In this document: positions 54,414 through 63,533 of the stretch, one piece after another | Numbering within the stretch: the stretch's first letter is position 1 | Layout of the letters: each line of letters opens with the position of its first letter | Origin: Pedobacter nyackensis | GTDB lineage: Bacteria; Bacteroidota; Bacteroidia; Sphingobacteriales; Sphingobacteriaceae | Length of the DNA: 64,000 nucleotides | Direction of reading: 5' to 3' | Assembly (NCBI RefSeq): GCF_900176505.1 | Contig: NZ_FWYB01000018.1 | Coordinates: 1-64,000 of the forward strand | Made by a program: the position numbers and the translations under genes | Notes under the pieces: generated by a model | What the model was told of the DNA's origin: nothing | What the model saw: only the letters and a program-made list of their open reading frames with translations | Database searches by the model: none

Positions 54414-54635
54414 GTTCACTTCAAATCCGCCATAACTTAGCATTTCGGCGTTGTGAGACACGATAAGGTTAAGTTCCAATCTTTCAATGATACCCTTAGC
54501 CTGGCTGATGTTGCGGTGCATATCGTTGATGCCTCTAATTTCGATGCCTTTGGACATGATTTTAAATTTGTTGGGCTCGAATTTATCGATGAACATTTGC
54601 AGGTCGGCTGTGATTTTGATTGCTTTGTTTTCCAT
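54405..54635 (-). CDS. Hypothetical protein, 76 residues
   Basis: From the ATG at 54635 the product is MENKAIKITADLQMFIDKFE, a short strand-turn segment (KFKIMSKGIEIRGINDMHRN) and a helix (SQAKGIIERLELNLIVSHNA), ending GGFEVNNL. It is a soluble small protein with no recognised family. The amino-acid composition is ordinary, and the overlapping rightward frame (54453-54677) is poorer. The stop codon lies in a perfect 13-bp hairpin. Confidence 0.55.
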   Translation of the reverse strand: MENKAIKITADLQMFIDKFEPNKFKIMSKGIEIRGINDMHRNISQAKGIIERLELNLIVSHNAEMLSYGGFEVNNL

Positions 54636-54784
54636 ATAAGATGTATTGTTTTTCTTAATGCAAAGCAAGGCAACTGAGTTTAAATCTGTGGTGCAGCTAT
54701 GTTATCTTATGGTTATCCTTAATTTTGATAACAGTTGATGCAGAGTTAACACTGCTTTAATAATGAGCCTTTAGATTTGTGGTA

Positions 54785-54859
54785 TAAATATTTGGTTAGT
54801 ATTTATAAGTTTAGGTTTAGTTGATAATAAAGAGCTCAGATGGATGTCGGAGCTCTTTT
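54785..54859 (+). ncRNA. Candidate small RNA with own promoter and terminator
   Basis: TAGATTTG (54772-54779) fits the -7 consensus TAnnTTTG. About 50 bases later AAAGAGCTC (54829-54837) pairs with GAGCTCTTT (54850-54858), ending in TTTTA, like an intrinsic terminator. In between, TATAAATA (54783-54790) pairs with TATTTATA (54800-54807). No gene lies between the box and the terminator. A ~75-base RNA is possible. The alternative is a leader/attenuator of the DUF1579 gene, whose start is 102 bases downstream. Confidence 0.4.
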
Positions 54860-54960
54860 ACATTTAATCCTATGCTTGGAGGAAGTTCTCAGACTTAGCA
54901 AATTTGCAAACATTGGAAAGTCTCTGGTGTTTAGATAAGGGGAAAACTAATTTTTATGCT

Positions 54961-55527
54961 ATGAAAAAAATAACATTATGTGTTATGGCTTTGCTAATGC
55001 TAGCTATGACCAGCGTTAAAGCGCAGGATGATGCCATGATGAAAGCTTGGGAAGCCTACATGACGCCAGGGGATGTACACAAGATGATCGCCAAAAGCGA
55101 TGGGAAGTGGAATGCAGACGTAACCATGTGGATGAAACCCGGCGATCCACCACAAAAGAGTAAAGGCGTTTGTGAAGATATGATGATTTTGGGCGGGCGC
55201 TACCAGCAAACTAATTTTAAGGGTACAATGATGGGCAAGCCTTTTGAAGGAATGGGCCTATTGGGCTACGACAATGCGAAGAAAACATTTATTTCGACCT
55301 GGGTAGACAATATGGGTACGGGCATTATGGTGATGGAAGGCACCTGGGATGAAGCCACAAAGACTATCAATTTTAAAGGAAAAGGCGTTGATCCTGCTAC
55401 CGGTAAGGACATGGACATGCGTGAGGTATATAAACTTGTGGATGACAAGACTCAAATCATGGAGATGTATTGTACTGCCGAAGGCAAGGAAATGAAAACA
55501 ATGGAGATTAAGTTCACCAGACAGTAA
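54961..55527 (+). CDS. DUF1579 family exported protein
   Basis: The product (188 residues from the ATG at 54961) has a signal peptide (MLAMTSVKAQ). DUF1579 features include GKWNADVTMWMKPGDPPQKS, GRYQQTNFKGTMMGKPFEGM, GYDNAKKTFISTWVDNMGTG and MVMEGTWDEATKTINFKGKG, a beta-rich lipocalin-like pattern. The protein is rich in Met (about 10 percent) and Lys. No enzymatic function is known for the family. The in-frame upstream start at 54904 would hide the signal peptide and is rejected. Confidence 0.87.
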   Translation: MKKITLCVMALLMLAMTSVKAQDDAMMKAWEAYMTPGDVHKMIAKSDGKWNADVTMWMKPGDPPQKSKGVCEDMMILGGRYQQTNFKGTMMGKPFEGMGLLGYDNAKKTFISTWVDNMGTGIMVMEGTWDEATKTINFKGKGVDPATGKDMDMREVYKLVDDKTQIMEMYCTAEGKEMKTMEIKFTRQ

Positions 55528-55532
55528 TAAAA

Positions 55533-55571
55533 AATTGCGGGTGTATCATGATTTATGATGCACCCGCAATT
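55533..55571. terminator. Long stem-loop between DUF1579 and katG
   Basis: AATTGCGGGTG (55533-55543) pairs with CACCCGCAATT (55561-55571), and the stem extends inward by ATCAT/ATGAT after a T-G pair, loop GATTT. On the minus strand it is followed by a run of Ts (the A-tract 55528-55533), so it terminates katG and may serve DUF1579 too. Confidence 0.8.
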
Positions 55572-55590
55572 CGTAAAACGAATGATCCGA

Positions 55591-57867
55591 TTAAACTAAA
55601 TCAAACCTATCCAAATTCATCACTTTATTCCAGGCGTTTACAAAGTCCTTCAGGAATTTGTCTTGCGCATCTGCGCTTCCGTAAACTTCAGCAATAGCTC
55701 TTAGTTCTGAGTTGGAGCCTAATACAAGATCTGCACGTGTAGCGGTCCATTTTACCGCACCTGTAGCACGATCGCTACCTTCATACAACTCCTTGTCATC
55801 GGACACCGCTTTCCATGCAGTATTCATGTCGAGGAGGTTTACAAAGAAGTCGTTGGTAAGCTGACCTACACGGGAGGTGAAAACGCCATGCTTAGAACCA
55901 TCGAAATTTGTGTTCAATACACGCATTCCACCTAGTAACACGGTTAATTCAGGCGCTGTAAGGGTAAGCAAATGTGCTTTATCAATCAGTAGCTCTTCAG
56001 TAGATACGGGGATTTTTGATTTACGGTAATTGCGGAAACCATCGGCAAGCGGTTCCAGGTAGCCCATTGATTCTACATCAGTTTGTTCCTGCGAAGCATC
56101 CATACGGCCAGAGGCAAAAGGAACTGTAATCGAATGTCCTGCATCCTTCGCTGCTTTTTCAATACCTGCACAACCGGCCAGTACAATCAAATCTGCTAAG
56201 GAAACTTTTTTACCACCAGTTTGCGCTCCGTTAAAATCTTTCTGAATGCGCTCTAACTCATCTAGTACCTTTTGTAACTGTGCAGAATTATTTACCTGCC
56301 AGTATTTTTGAGGAGCCAGACGAATGCGGGCGCCATTAGCACCACCGCGCTTATCAGACCCACGGAAGGTGGAAGCTGAAGCCCACGCGGTAGAAACTAG
56401 CTCAGATACACTCAATCCGGATTCCAATACTTTTGCCTTCAAAGCCGCAACGTCGTTTTCGTCTATTAACTTATGGTCAAGTGCAGGAATAGGATCTTGC
56501 CAGATCAGTTCTTCCTGTGGCACATCAGGCCCCAGGTAACGAGAACGAGGTCCCATATCACGGTGGGTTAATTTAAACCATGAACGGGCAAAAGCATCGG
56601 CAAATTCATCTGGGTTTTCGAAGAAACGCCTTGATATTTTTTCATATATCGGATCTAACTTTAAGGAAAGATCGGTGGTAAGCATAGTAGGGGCATGTTT
56701 CTTTGAACTGTCAAATGCATCAGGAATAATATCTCCTGCATCTTTAGCTACCCACTGGTGTGCACCGGCGGGACTTTTAGTCAATTGCCATTCAAAACCA
56801 AACAGGTTTTCAAAGAAATTATTGCTCCATTGGGTTGGCGTTTTTGTCCAGATTACTTCGAGCCCACTTGTAATCGCATCAGGACCTTTACCAGTGCCGT
56901 GGCTGTTGTGCCAGCCCAGACCTTGCATTTCGAGGTCAACCGCCTCTGGCTCTTTACCTACATGGGTTGCAGGAGCAGCACCATGGGTTTTACCAAAACT
57001 ATGGCCACCTGCAATCAGGGCAACAGTTTCTTCATCATTCATTGCCATACGGCCAAAAGTATCACGGATGTCTTTAGCGGCAGCGATAGGGTCGGGGTTG
57101 CCATCTGGTCCTTCTGGATTCACGTAGATGAGGCCCATTTGCACTGCGGCAAGTGGTTTCTCCAGTTTGCGTGAGTGGATGTCGCCATCTGCATTATCAT
57201 CTGATGAGACTACGCCGTGTCCTTCAACAACACCTTCTGATCCATGCGCATAGCGATGGTCGCCACCAAGCCATGTGTTCTCAGCTCCCCAATATACATC
57301 CTCATTCGGTTCCCATACATCTGCGCGTCCACCGGCAAAACCAAATGTTTTGAAACCCATTGACTCGAGCGCTACATTTCCGGTAAGGATTATTAAATCG
57401 GCCCAGGAAATATTACGGCCATATTTTTGTTTAATAGGCCAAAGTAGTCTGCGGGCTTTATCCAAGCTCACGTTGTCGGGCCAACTATTAAGCGGAGCAA
57501 AACGTTGCTGTCCTTCTCCGGCACCGCCTCGACCGTCACCTACACGATAGGTCCCGGCACTATGCCATGCCATACGAATAAACAGGGGACCGTAATGCCC
57601 GAAGTCTGCCGGCCACCAATCCTGTGAGTCGGTCATAAGTGCATGAAGGTCTTTTTTTACGGCTTCCAGATCGAGGCTTTTAAAAGCTTCGGTATAGTTG
57701 AAATCTTCGGCCATAGGATTGGATAACGAGGAGTGCTGACGCAGAATGTTTAACTTTAACTGGTTAGGCCACCAGTCGCGGTTTTTGGTGCCACCACCGC
57801 CAACATTGTGTTTCATACTGCCATTATGAAATGGGCATTTGCTGATATCGTTTGATTCTTTATCCAT
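55591..57867 (-). CDS. katG: Catalase-peroxidase
   Basis: The 758-residue enzyme has the KatG pattern: distal-site Arg98, Trp101 and His102 in IRMAWHSAGTYRVGDGRGG, the adduct tyrosine in GLIYVNPEGPDG, and the proximal histidine in LIAGGHSFGKTHG. The length matches the family, with the N-terminal catalytic domain followed by the degenerate C-terminal copy (LIDKAHLLTLTAPELTVLLG). It removes hydrogen peroxide. The N-terminal CPFHNGSMKHNVGGGG is typical of Bacteroidota forms. An OxyR-like site lies about 100 bases upstream. It is a single-gene unit ended by a strong hairpin. Confidence 0.97.
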   Translation of the reverse strand: MDKESNDISKCPFHNGSMKHNVGGGGTKNRDWWPNQLKLNILRQHSSLSNPMAEDFNYTEAFKSLDLEAVKKDLHALMTDSQDWWPADFGHYGPLFIRMAWHSAGTYRVGDGRGGAGEGQQRFAPLNSWPDNVSLDKARRLLWPIKQKYGRNISWADLIILTGNVALESMGFKTFGFAGGRADVWEPNEDVYWGAENTWLGGDHRYAHGSEGVVEGHGVVSSDDNADGDIHSRKLEKPLAAVQMGLIYVNPEGPDGNPDPIAAAKDIRDTFGRMAMNDEETVALIAGGHSFGKTHGAAPATHVGKEPEAVDLEMQGLGWHNSHGTGKGPDAITSGLEVIWTKTPTQWSNNFFENLFGFEWQLTKSPAGAHQWVAKDAGDIIPDAFDSSKKHAPTMLTTDLSLKLDPIYEKISRRFFENPDEFADAFARSWFKLTHRDMGPRSRYLGPDVPQEELIWQDPIPALDHKLIDENDVAALKAKVLESGLSVSELVSTAWASASTFRGSDKRGGANGARIRLAPQKYWQVNNSAQLQKVLDELERIQKDFNGAQTGGKKVSLADLIVLAGCAGIEKAAKDAGHSITVPFASGRMDASQEQTDVESMGYLEPLADGFRNYRKSKIPVSTEELLIDKAHLLTLTAPELTVLLGGMRVLNTNFDGSKHGVFTSRVGQLTNDFFVNLLDMNTAWKAVSDDKELYEGSDRATGAVKWTATRADLVLGSNSELRAIAEVYGSADAQDKFLKDFVNAWNKVMNLDRFDLV

Positions 57868-57962
57868 ATTTATAAGTTTAAAGTATTGAACATGTTTATA
57901 ATAGGTGTTCTGCTTACTTATAAAATTATGGTTTTGGAACTAATAATCACAATCATTTAATT

Positions 57963-57987
57963 CTATGTTCCGATAGCTAAAATCTAT
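57963..57987 (-). promoter_or_regulatory. OxyR-like binding site upstream of katG
   Basis: CTAT (57963)-N6-ATAG (57973)-N7-CTAT (57984) reproduces three of the four OxyR tetranucleotide contacts (consensus ATAG-N7-CTAT-N7-ATAG-N7-CTAT). It lies about 96-120 bases upstream of the katG start and just upstream of a weak -7 candidate (57921-57928), as expected for activation. Confidence 0.5.
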
Positions 57988-58136
57988 TAATTCATCATTT
58001 TGATAACTCCATAGCTTTGAGTTTTATGTTAGCAGTTTTTACTTTATGGAAGTATAACATGAGATAATACTGATATTAATAATATTCTTTTATATTGCCG
58101 GCGTATTTCAACAGGAATGCAGTAGTGTAAAAAACG

Positions 58137-58709
58137 ATGTCAGCTAGTAAAACATGTACTGATCTGGAATTGATAGATCTCATTAAGTTGGGAGATGAGC
58201 AGTCATTTGCTGAGGTTTTCAATAGATACCAATCTTTATTGTTTAATTTCGCTTATAAAAAGTTACATGATCAGGACAGGGCCAAGGACATTGTTCAGGA
58301 TCTGTTTATTAAGTTGTGGAGTAACCGCGCAACGCTTAAAATAAAGACAAGCTTGAATAGCTATTTGTACCGCTCGGTATTAAACAACATTCTGAATATC
58401 GTTAAACATGATCTTATTAAAGAGGAATATGTCAATTCCTTACAACAAATGATAGATCAATCCGCAGAAGAATCTGACTACAAGATTCGTGAAAAAGACA
58501 TTGAAAAGCTCATAGAATTGGAGATCGCAGCATTACCACAGAAAATGCGGGAGGTATTTATGATGCGAAGAAACGAGTTCCTAAGCAATAAGGAAGTTGC
58601 TGAAAGGTTAGACTTGTCTGAACAAACGGTAGAAACACATATGAAGCGTGCACTTAAAGTCTTGCGCCAGCGGCTAGGTAAACTGAGCTATTTTCTGTCC
58701 ATTATATAA
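58137..58709 (+). CDS. ECF RNA polymerase sigma-70 factor, module 4
   Basis: The 190-residue product has region 2 (FAEVFNRYQSLLFNFAYKKL, AKDIVQDLFIKLWSNRATL) and region 4 (LPQKMREVFMMRRNEFLSNK, EVAERLDLSEQTVETHMKRA). It is the clearest of the four ECF genes. It starts 270 bases from katG in the opposite direction, with a TTATATTGCCGGC stretch upstream (58092-58104) similar to the ABC-F promoter region. FecR follows 81 bases later. Confidence 0.94.
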   Translation: MSASKTCTDLELIDLIKLGDEQSFAEVFNRYQSLLFNFAYKKLHDQDRAKDIVQDLFIKLWSNRATLKIKTSLNSYLYRSVLNNILNIVKHDLIKEEYVNSLQQMIDQSAEESDYKIREKDIEKLIELEIAALPQKMREVFMMRRNEFLSNKEVAERLDLSEQTVETHMKRALKVLRQRLGKLSYFLSII

Positions 58710-58790
58710 ATTTTTTTTCCTTCGTTACCCACTCGTTCATTTAGGATTGTCATAGTTATAAGGACCATTGATAAAAAACCTTTGCAATGA

Positions 58791-59939
58791 ATGAAAAACG
58801 CTAAAGAGATCTTGTCAGCTTATAAAGCCGGCACCTGTACAGAAGAAGAAAAGAAACTTATAGAAAAGTGGTTCCTTTTAAATGGTGCTGGGATAAACAG
58901 CGACTTGTCTGACAGGGATTTTTTGCATGCTGGAGATGATATGTGGGAAATGATCAGTCAAAATAAAGGCGAAACACTTGTGCCTGTAAGGAGGAATTTA
59001 TTTGTGCGAATTAGCATAGCAGCTTCTATTTTGCTGGTAATGAGCTTTTCTGCTTATTATTTTCTTTCAAGTTCCTCAAAAAATGCTAATCAGCAATTGG
59101 TAAATAACGTTGTTCCGGGTGGTAATAAGGCGGTGTTGACATTGGCCGACGGAAGAAAAATTAGTTTAACAGATGCCGGTAATGGAGAAGTTGTTGTACA
59201 GCAGGGTTTAAGGATTGTAAAAGATACTACCGGAAGAGTAGTTTACGAATTACCTGCGAGTGAAGAAAGTATAGGTTTGCCGGTAAAGTATAATACGATA
59301 GCTACTCCAAATGGTGGTAAATACGAGGTGCTTTTGCCTGATGGAAGTAAAGTTTTTCTAAACGCCGCTACTACTATTACTTTTCCAACATCATTTGCTG
59401 GTTTGAAGGAACGTAAAGTGAAGTTAAATGGCGAAGCGTATTTTGAAGTTGTACATAATAAGTCCGTCCCGTTTAAGGTGGAAATGAATACTCAGGAAAT
59501 TGAGGTGTTAGGAACACGATTTAACGCAAATAATTATGCGGATGAACCGTCCGTAAGAACAACCTTACTGGAAGGTGCTGTTAAGGTTTTTGTTTCTGGA
59601 GGATTGTCTAAGGAAAAGGGACCAAATGTAATTCTAAAACCTGGACAGCAGGCTCAGTTGATGAAAGGCAATTTAAATGTTAAAGAAGTAAATGCACAAA
59701 CATTTGTGGATTGGAAAGATAATGTCTTTTCTTTTTATGAAACGGAGTTAGAAGAAGCAATGAGACAGTTGTCCAGATGGTACGATGTAAAGATCGAATA
59801 TAAAGGTAAAATCCCGAGAGAACATATTACTGGTTATATACCCAGAGCTGTTCCAATTTCAAAAGCCTTTTTGATGCTTGAAGAAGTAAGTGATATGAAA
59901 TACAGTTTAGAAGGTAAAAAAGTAATTGTTTCTTTTTAA
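58791..59939 (+). CDS. FecR family anti-sigma factor, module 4
   Basis: The 382-residue product has an N-terminal sigma-binding region (AKEILSAYKAGTCTEEEKKL), a TM helix (ISIAASILLVMSFSAYYFLS, about 73-92), the FecR domain (NTIATPNGGKYEVLLPDGSK, GEAYFEVVHNKSVPF, VLGTRFNANNYADE) and DUF4974 (FYETELEEAMRQLSRWYDVK). The GTRFNANNY motif differs slightly from the GTHFNI of the other three, otherwise the architecture is the same. Confidence 0.93.
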   Translation: MKNAKEILSAYKAGTCTEEEKKLIEKWFLLNGAGINSDLSDRDFLHAGDDMWEMISQNKGETLVPVRRNLFVRISIAASILLVMSFSAYYFLSSSSKNANQQLVNNVVPGGNKAVLTLADGRKISLTDAGNGEVVVQQGLRIVKDTTGRVVYELPASEESIGLPVKYNTIATPNGGKYEVLLPDGSKVFLNAATTITFPTSFAGLKERKVKLNGEAYFEVVHNKSVPFKVEMNTQEIEVLGTRFNANNYADEPSVRTTLLEGAVKVFVSGGLSKEKGPNVILKPGQQAQLMKGNLNVKEVNAQTFVDWKDNVFSFYETELEEAMRQLSRWYDVKIEYKGKIPREHITGYIPRAVPISKAFLMLEEVSDMKYSLEGKKVIVSF

Positions 59940-60030
59940 TCTAAAAGGCAAACCAAATAAATTAAACCTTAAAATTTAAAGATGATGGAATAGACGACTA
60001 CAAAAATAGAAGATGGAACAACTTAAATAA

Positions 60031-60056
60031 TCTGCCCCGGTTGCAGCCGGGACAGA
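60031..60056 (+). promoter_or_regulatory. A-C mismatch hairpin before susC, module 4
   Basis: TCTGCCCCGG pairs with CCGGGACAGA apart from one C-A mismatch, loop TTGCAG. It ends 67 bases before the SusC start. The mismatch is reversed relative to modules 1-3. Confidence 0.55.
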
Positions 60057-60123
60057 TGGAATGTTTAAGTCGTTATGGAAAATTGATTCAACCAATAAAT
60101 ACAAACTCAAACAAAACAAATGT

Positions 60124-63100
60124 ATGAAACATGCTTTACATTCCTGCCTGCTATGGGGGAAATTCAGTATTGGCTTTTTAAGCTGGCCAGAACTGCGAAA
60201 AATTATTTTCATTATGAAACTTACTGTTTTTATTATTTTGCTCATCAGTCTGAAGGTAAACGCCACTGCCTATTCGCAAGAGGTAACCTTAAATGAACGC
60301 AATGAAAAAATCGAGAAAATTTTTCAGCTGATTCGTAAACAGACCGGGTATAATTTTTTATACAAAAATGAAGTGCTAAGCAAGCTGCCGAGGGTAAGCA
60401 TTGTTAAAAGTGGAACCCTGGAAAATGTACTCGAAGAGTTGCTGAATAAGCAAAGCCTGAATTTTAAAATCATTGAGAAAACGATACTTGTGAGTAAAAG
60501 ACGTGCCAGTTCAGATAATAAACCGGCACCGTTCAAAGATGTATTGGGTATCGTAAAAGATTCTACGGGTGTAACACTAATCGGGGTAAGTGTAACCATA
60601 AAGAATAAACCCGGAAAAGGAACTGGTACTGATGTGAACGGTAAATTTATTCTTAATGTAGAGGATAGCGATATCCTCGTGTTTTCTTATACAGGGTATG
60701 TCACTATGGAAGTGCCCGTTAAAGGTAAAACGGTAATAAACGTGGTAATGAAAGAGAACAACTCTGTTTTAGATGAACTGGTGGTAGTTGGTTTCGGTGC
60801 TCAAAAGAAAATTAGTGTAGTTGGCGCGCAAGCGAGTATAAAGCCTTCAGATTTGCAAATTCCCGTAAGAAGTTTAAATAATGCGCTAGGTGGACGGGTT
60901 GCTGGTATAGTTTCCGTACAGAGAAGCGGCGAACCTGGCGGAGGTGACAATGCGGATATTTGGATTCGGGGAATCTCTACGTTTAGCAATAACCTGAGCA
61001 AACCTCTGGTATTGGTTGATGATGTCCCGAGGTCTTTTTCTGATGTTGATCCGGAAGATATTGAAAGCTTTTCTATCCTTAAGGATGCTTCAGCCACTGC
61101 CGTGTATGGGGTAAGAGGAGCCAACGGTGTAATTATCGTTAAAACCAAAAGCGGAACACCGGGTAAATCGAAGTTCAATTTCAGGTATAATGAGGCCATT
61201 ACTTCTTTTACAAAATTGCCGGAATTTGCTGATGGGGTTACCTACATGCGGATGTCTAATGAGGCTTTGGCAAATAATGGTGCTCCTGCAAGGTATTCTG
61301 ACGATGCTATTCAGTTAACACAGTCAGGTGCCGATCGTTACCTTTATCCTAATGTAAACTGGTATAAAGAGTTGTTTAATGATTTTGGAAGTAACAGAAG
61401 AGCAAACCTGAATATTAATGGAGGATCTGAGCGTGCGGTGTATTACGTAGCAACCAGCTATTATGATGAAAAGGGAATGTATAAAACCGACGAGCTGGCG
61501 AATTATGATTCTCAGGTAAGGTTAAAAAGGTACAATTTAACTTCAAATATTACGCTAAAACCGAGCAGCACTACTACAATAAAATTGGGTGTTCAAGGCT
61601 ATCTCTCTAATGTTAATTTTCCAGGATCTAACTCAGAAGATATTTTTGAGAAAGCATTTTTTATGACACCCATTTTGCATCCTACAAAATATGAAGATGG
61701 TAAAATTGCTGATGTCGCCACCTCCAGTGTACAAAATCCCTATGCTTTATTAACACAAACAGGATATGCGAATCAATGGAGGAACCAATTGTTCTCTAAC
61801 CTAAGGTTAACGCAGGAACTGGACTTCTTAGCCAAAGGTTTATCTGTAACCGGCATGTTCTCTTTCGATGCCTATAACTATGTGAGTTTAAGACGAACCA
61901 AAACTCCGGATACCTGGCTGGCAAATGGGAGGGATGCGGATGGAAATATCATTTATCAAGCGGTAAGACAGGGAACAGAATACCTTGCTTATGAAAGAGT
62001 AAACACCGGGTCGAGAACCTTTTACAATGAGGCTGCATTAAATTACAGCAGAACTTTCGGTAAACATAGTTTGGGGGCCATGACCTTATTTAATCAGAGC
62101 GATGAGATTAATACGCAGGCGGGAAGTCTGGAGACTTCTTTACCTTATCGTTTCCGAGGTTTGGCCATGAGAACGACCTATGGTTTTGACAACAAATATT
62201 TTGCGGAGTTTAATTTTGGATACAATGGGTCAGAAAACTTTCTTCCTGAAAAAAGGTACGGATTCTTTCCTTCGGTAGGTTTGGGCTATGTGATATCTGA
62301 AGAAGGATTTTTTAGCTCAATAAAGGATCATGTTCAGCTGCTAAAAATCCGGGGATCTCATGGTAAGGTGGGAAATAGTAATATAGGAGGCCGAAGATTC
62401 GCCTATTTGGGTACGGTAAAAAGTACATCAGGTGTTTACGGGTTTGGACGCACGCCTAAAGCTTTTAATGGTTTGGATATAGATGAATTTGCCGTTGATG
62501 TGACCTGGGAAACTTCTACTAAAACAAATCTGGGACTTGATTTAAATACATTCAACAACAATCTTGTTTTACAGTTAGATGTATTTAACGAGCATAGAGA
62601 AGGGATATTCCTGCGTAGAAATTCACTTCCTTCCTATGTAGGGATACTAAACAATCCATATGCTAACGTTGGAATAATAGACAATAAGGGGATAGACGGT
62701 TCAGTTACCTATAACGGAAAGATAGGTAAGGATTTCAGTTTTCAGCTGATGGGGAATTTTACCTTTAACAGGAATAAAATAATTGAAGATGATCTACCTG
62801 ATCCTGCTTATCCATGGCTGGCTACAAAGGGCTTAAAAGTAGGACAACGCCAGGGTTACCTGTCACTTGGTTATTTTCAATCTCAGGAGGAAATACAAAA
62901 TAGCCCAAGACAATCAGGTACGATTGCTCCAGGAGACTTGAAATTTAAAGACCTTAACGGTGACGGGGTAATTGATGCATATGATAAGACTGCTATTGGG
63001 TATGGTCAGGTTCCAGAACTGATGTATGGTTTTGGTTTTACATTGGGGTATAAAGCATTTACGATTTCTACGCTATTCCAGGGGGTTGGCAATATGGATA

Positions 63101-63516
63101 TCTGGCTGAATGGTGAGGGACTTGTACCTTTTCAACAGGGTTTATCAAGGGGGAACCTGTTTAACAACATTGATGATAGGTGGACTAAGGAGAACCCAAA
63201 TCCAAATGCTTTTTATCCGCGTTTAACGCCGGGGACCATTAATGAGAATTATACCAGAAGTACGCACTGGATTGCCAATGGCAGATATATTCGTTTAAAA
63301 ACCTTACAGCTAAATTATAAACTTCCAAAAAGCTTTGTAAACAGGGTTAAGCTTAAAAATGCTGATATCTTCTTTTCCGGTGTAAACCTGCTTACTTTCT
63401 CTCCATTTAAACTTTGGGATGCAGAATTGGGTGATGGAAGTGATGCCGCTTATCCCGGAGGTGCAAAGTATCCTAATACGGCTACCTATAGCATGGGCAT
63501 AAACGTTAATTTCTAA
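60124..63516 (+). CDS. SusC/RagA-type TonB-linked outer membrane protein with STN domain, module 4
   Basis: The product (1130 residues from the ATG at 60124) has an N-terminal extension before a signal peptide (ISLKVNATAYSQ), an STN domain (KIEKIFQLIRKQTGYNFLYK), a carboxypeptidase-regulatory-like domain (VLGIVKDSTGVTLIGVSVTI), a plug (LVLVDDVPRSFSDVDPEDIE, FSILKDASATAVYGVRGANG) and a barrel ending YSMGINVNF. The start fits the CAAATGTATGAAA pattern of modules 2 and 3; an ATG at 60061 would add 21 residues. The plug VYGVRGANG is close to module 2's LYGIQGANG, and the two proteins look like closer relatives than modules 1 and 3. Confidence 0.92.
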   Translation: MKHALHSCLLWGKFSIGFLSWPELRKIIFIMKLTVFIILLISLKVNATAYSQEVTLNERNEKIEKIFQLIRKQTGYNFLYKNEVLSKLPRVSIVKSGTLENVLEELLNKQSLNFKIIEKTILVSKRRASSDNKPAPFKDVLGIVKDSTGVTLIGVSVTIKNKPGKGTGTDVNGKFILNVEDSDILVFSYTGYVTMEVPVKGKTVINVVMKENNSVLDELVVVGFGAQKKISVVGAQASIKPSDLQIPVRSLNNALGGRVAGIVSVQRSGEPGGGDNADIWIRGISTFSNNLSKPLVLVDDVPRSFSDVDPEDIESFSILKDASATAVYGVRGANGVIIVKTKSGTPGKSKFNFRYNEAITSFTKLPEFADGVTYMRMSNEALANNGAPARYSDDAIQLTQSGADRYLYPNVNWYKELFNDFGSNRRANLNINGGSERAVYYVATSYYDEKGMYKTDELANYDSQVRLKRYNLTSNITLKPSSTTTIKLGVQGYLSNVNFPGSNSEDIFEKAFFMTPILHPTKYEDGKIADVATSSVQNPYALLTQTGYANQWRNQLFSNLRLTQELDFLAKGLSVTGMFSFDAYNYVSLRRTKTPDTWLANGRDADGNIIYQAVRQGTEYLAYERVNTGSRTFYNEAALNYSRTFGKHSLGAMTLFNQSDEINTQAGSLETSLPYRFRGLAMRTTYGFDNKYFAEFNFGYNGSENFLPEKRYGFFPSVGLGYVISEEGFFSSIKDHVQLLKIRGSHGKVGNSNIGGRRFAYLGTVKSTSGVYGFGRTPKAFNGLDIDEFAVDVTWETSTKTNLGLDLNTFNNNLVLQLDVFNEHREGIFLRRNSLPSYVGILNNPYANVGIIDNKGIDGSVTYNGKIGKDFSFQLMGNFTFNRNKIIEDDLPDPAYPWLATKGLKVGQRQGYLSLGYFQSQEEIQNSPRQSGTIAPGDLKFKDLNGDGVIDAYDKTAIGYGQVPELMYGFGFTLGYKAFTISTLFQGVGNMDIWLNGEGLVPFQQGLSRGNLFNNIDDRWTKENPNPNAFYPRLTPGTINENYTRSTHWIANGRYIRLKTLQLNYKLPKSFVNRVKLKNADIFFSGVNLLTFSPFKLWDAELGDGSDAAYPGGAKYPNTATYSMGINVNF

Positions 63517-63533
63517 TTGTAAACTATAAAGAG

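Noticed and set aside
54453..54677. Rightward 74-residue frame opposite the small gene at 54405
   Set aside because: Cys/Phe-rich with weak composition; the leftward frame is more protein-like and has a hairpin at its end.
56675..57353. Several long antisense frames inside katG
   Set aside because: They arise from the GC-rich codon pattern of katG and carry no recognisable domain or start context.
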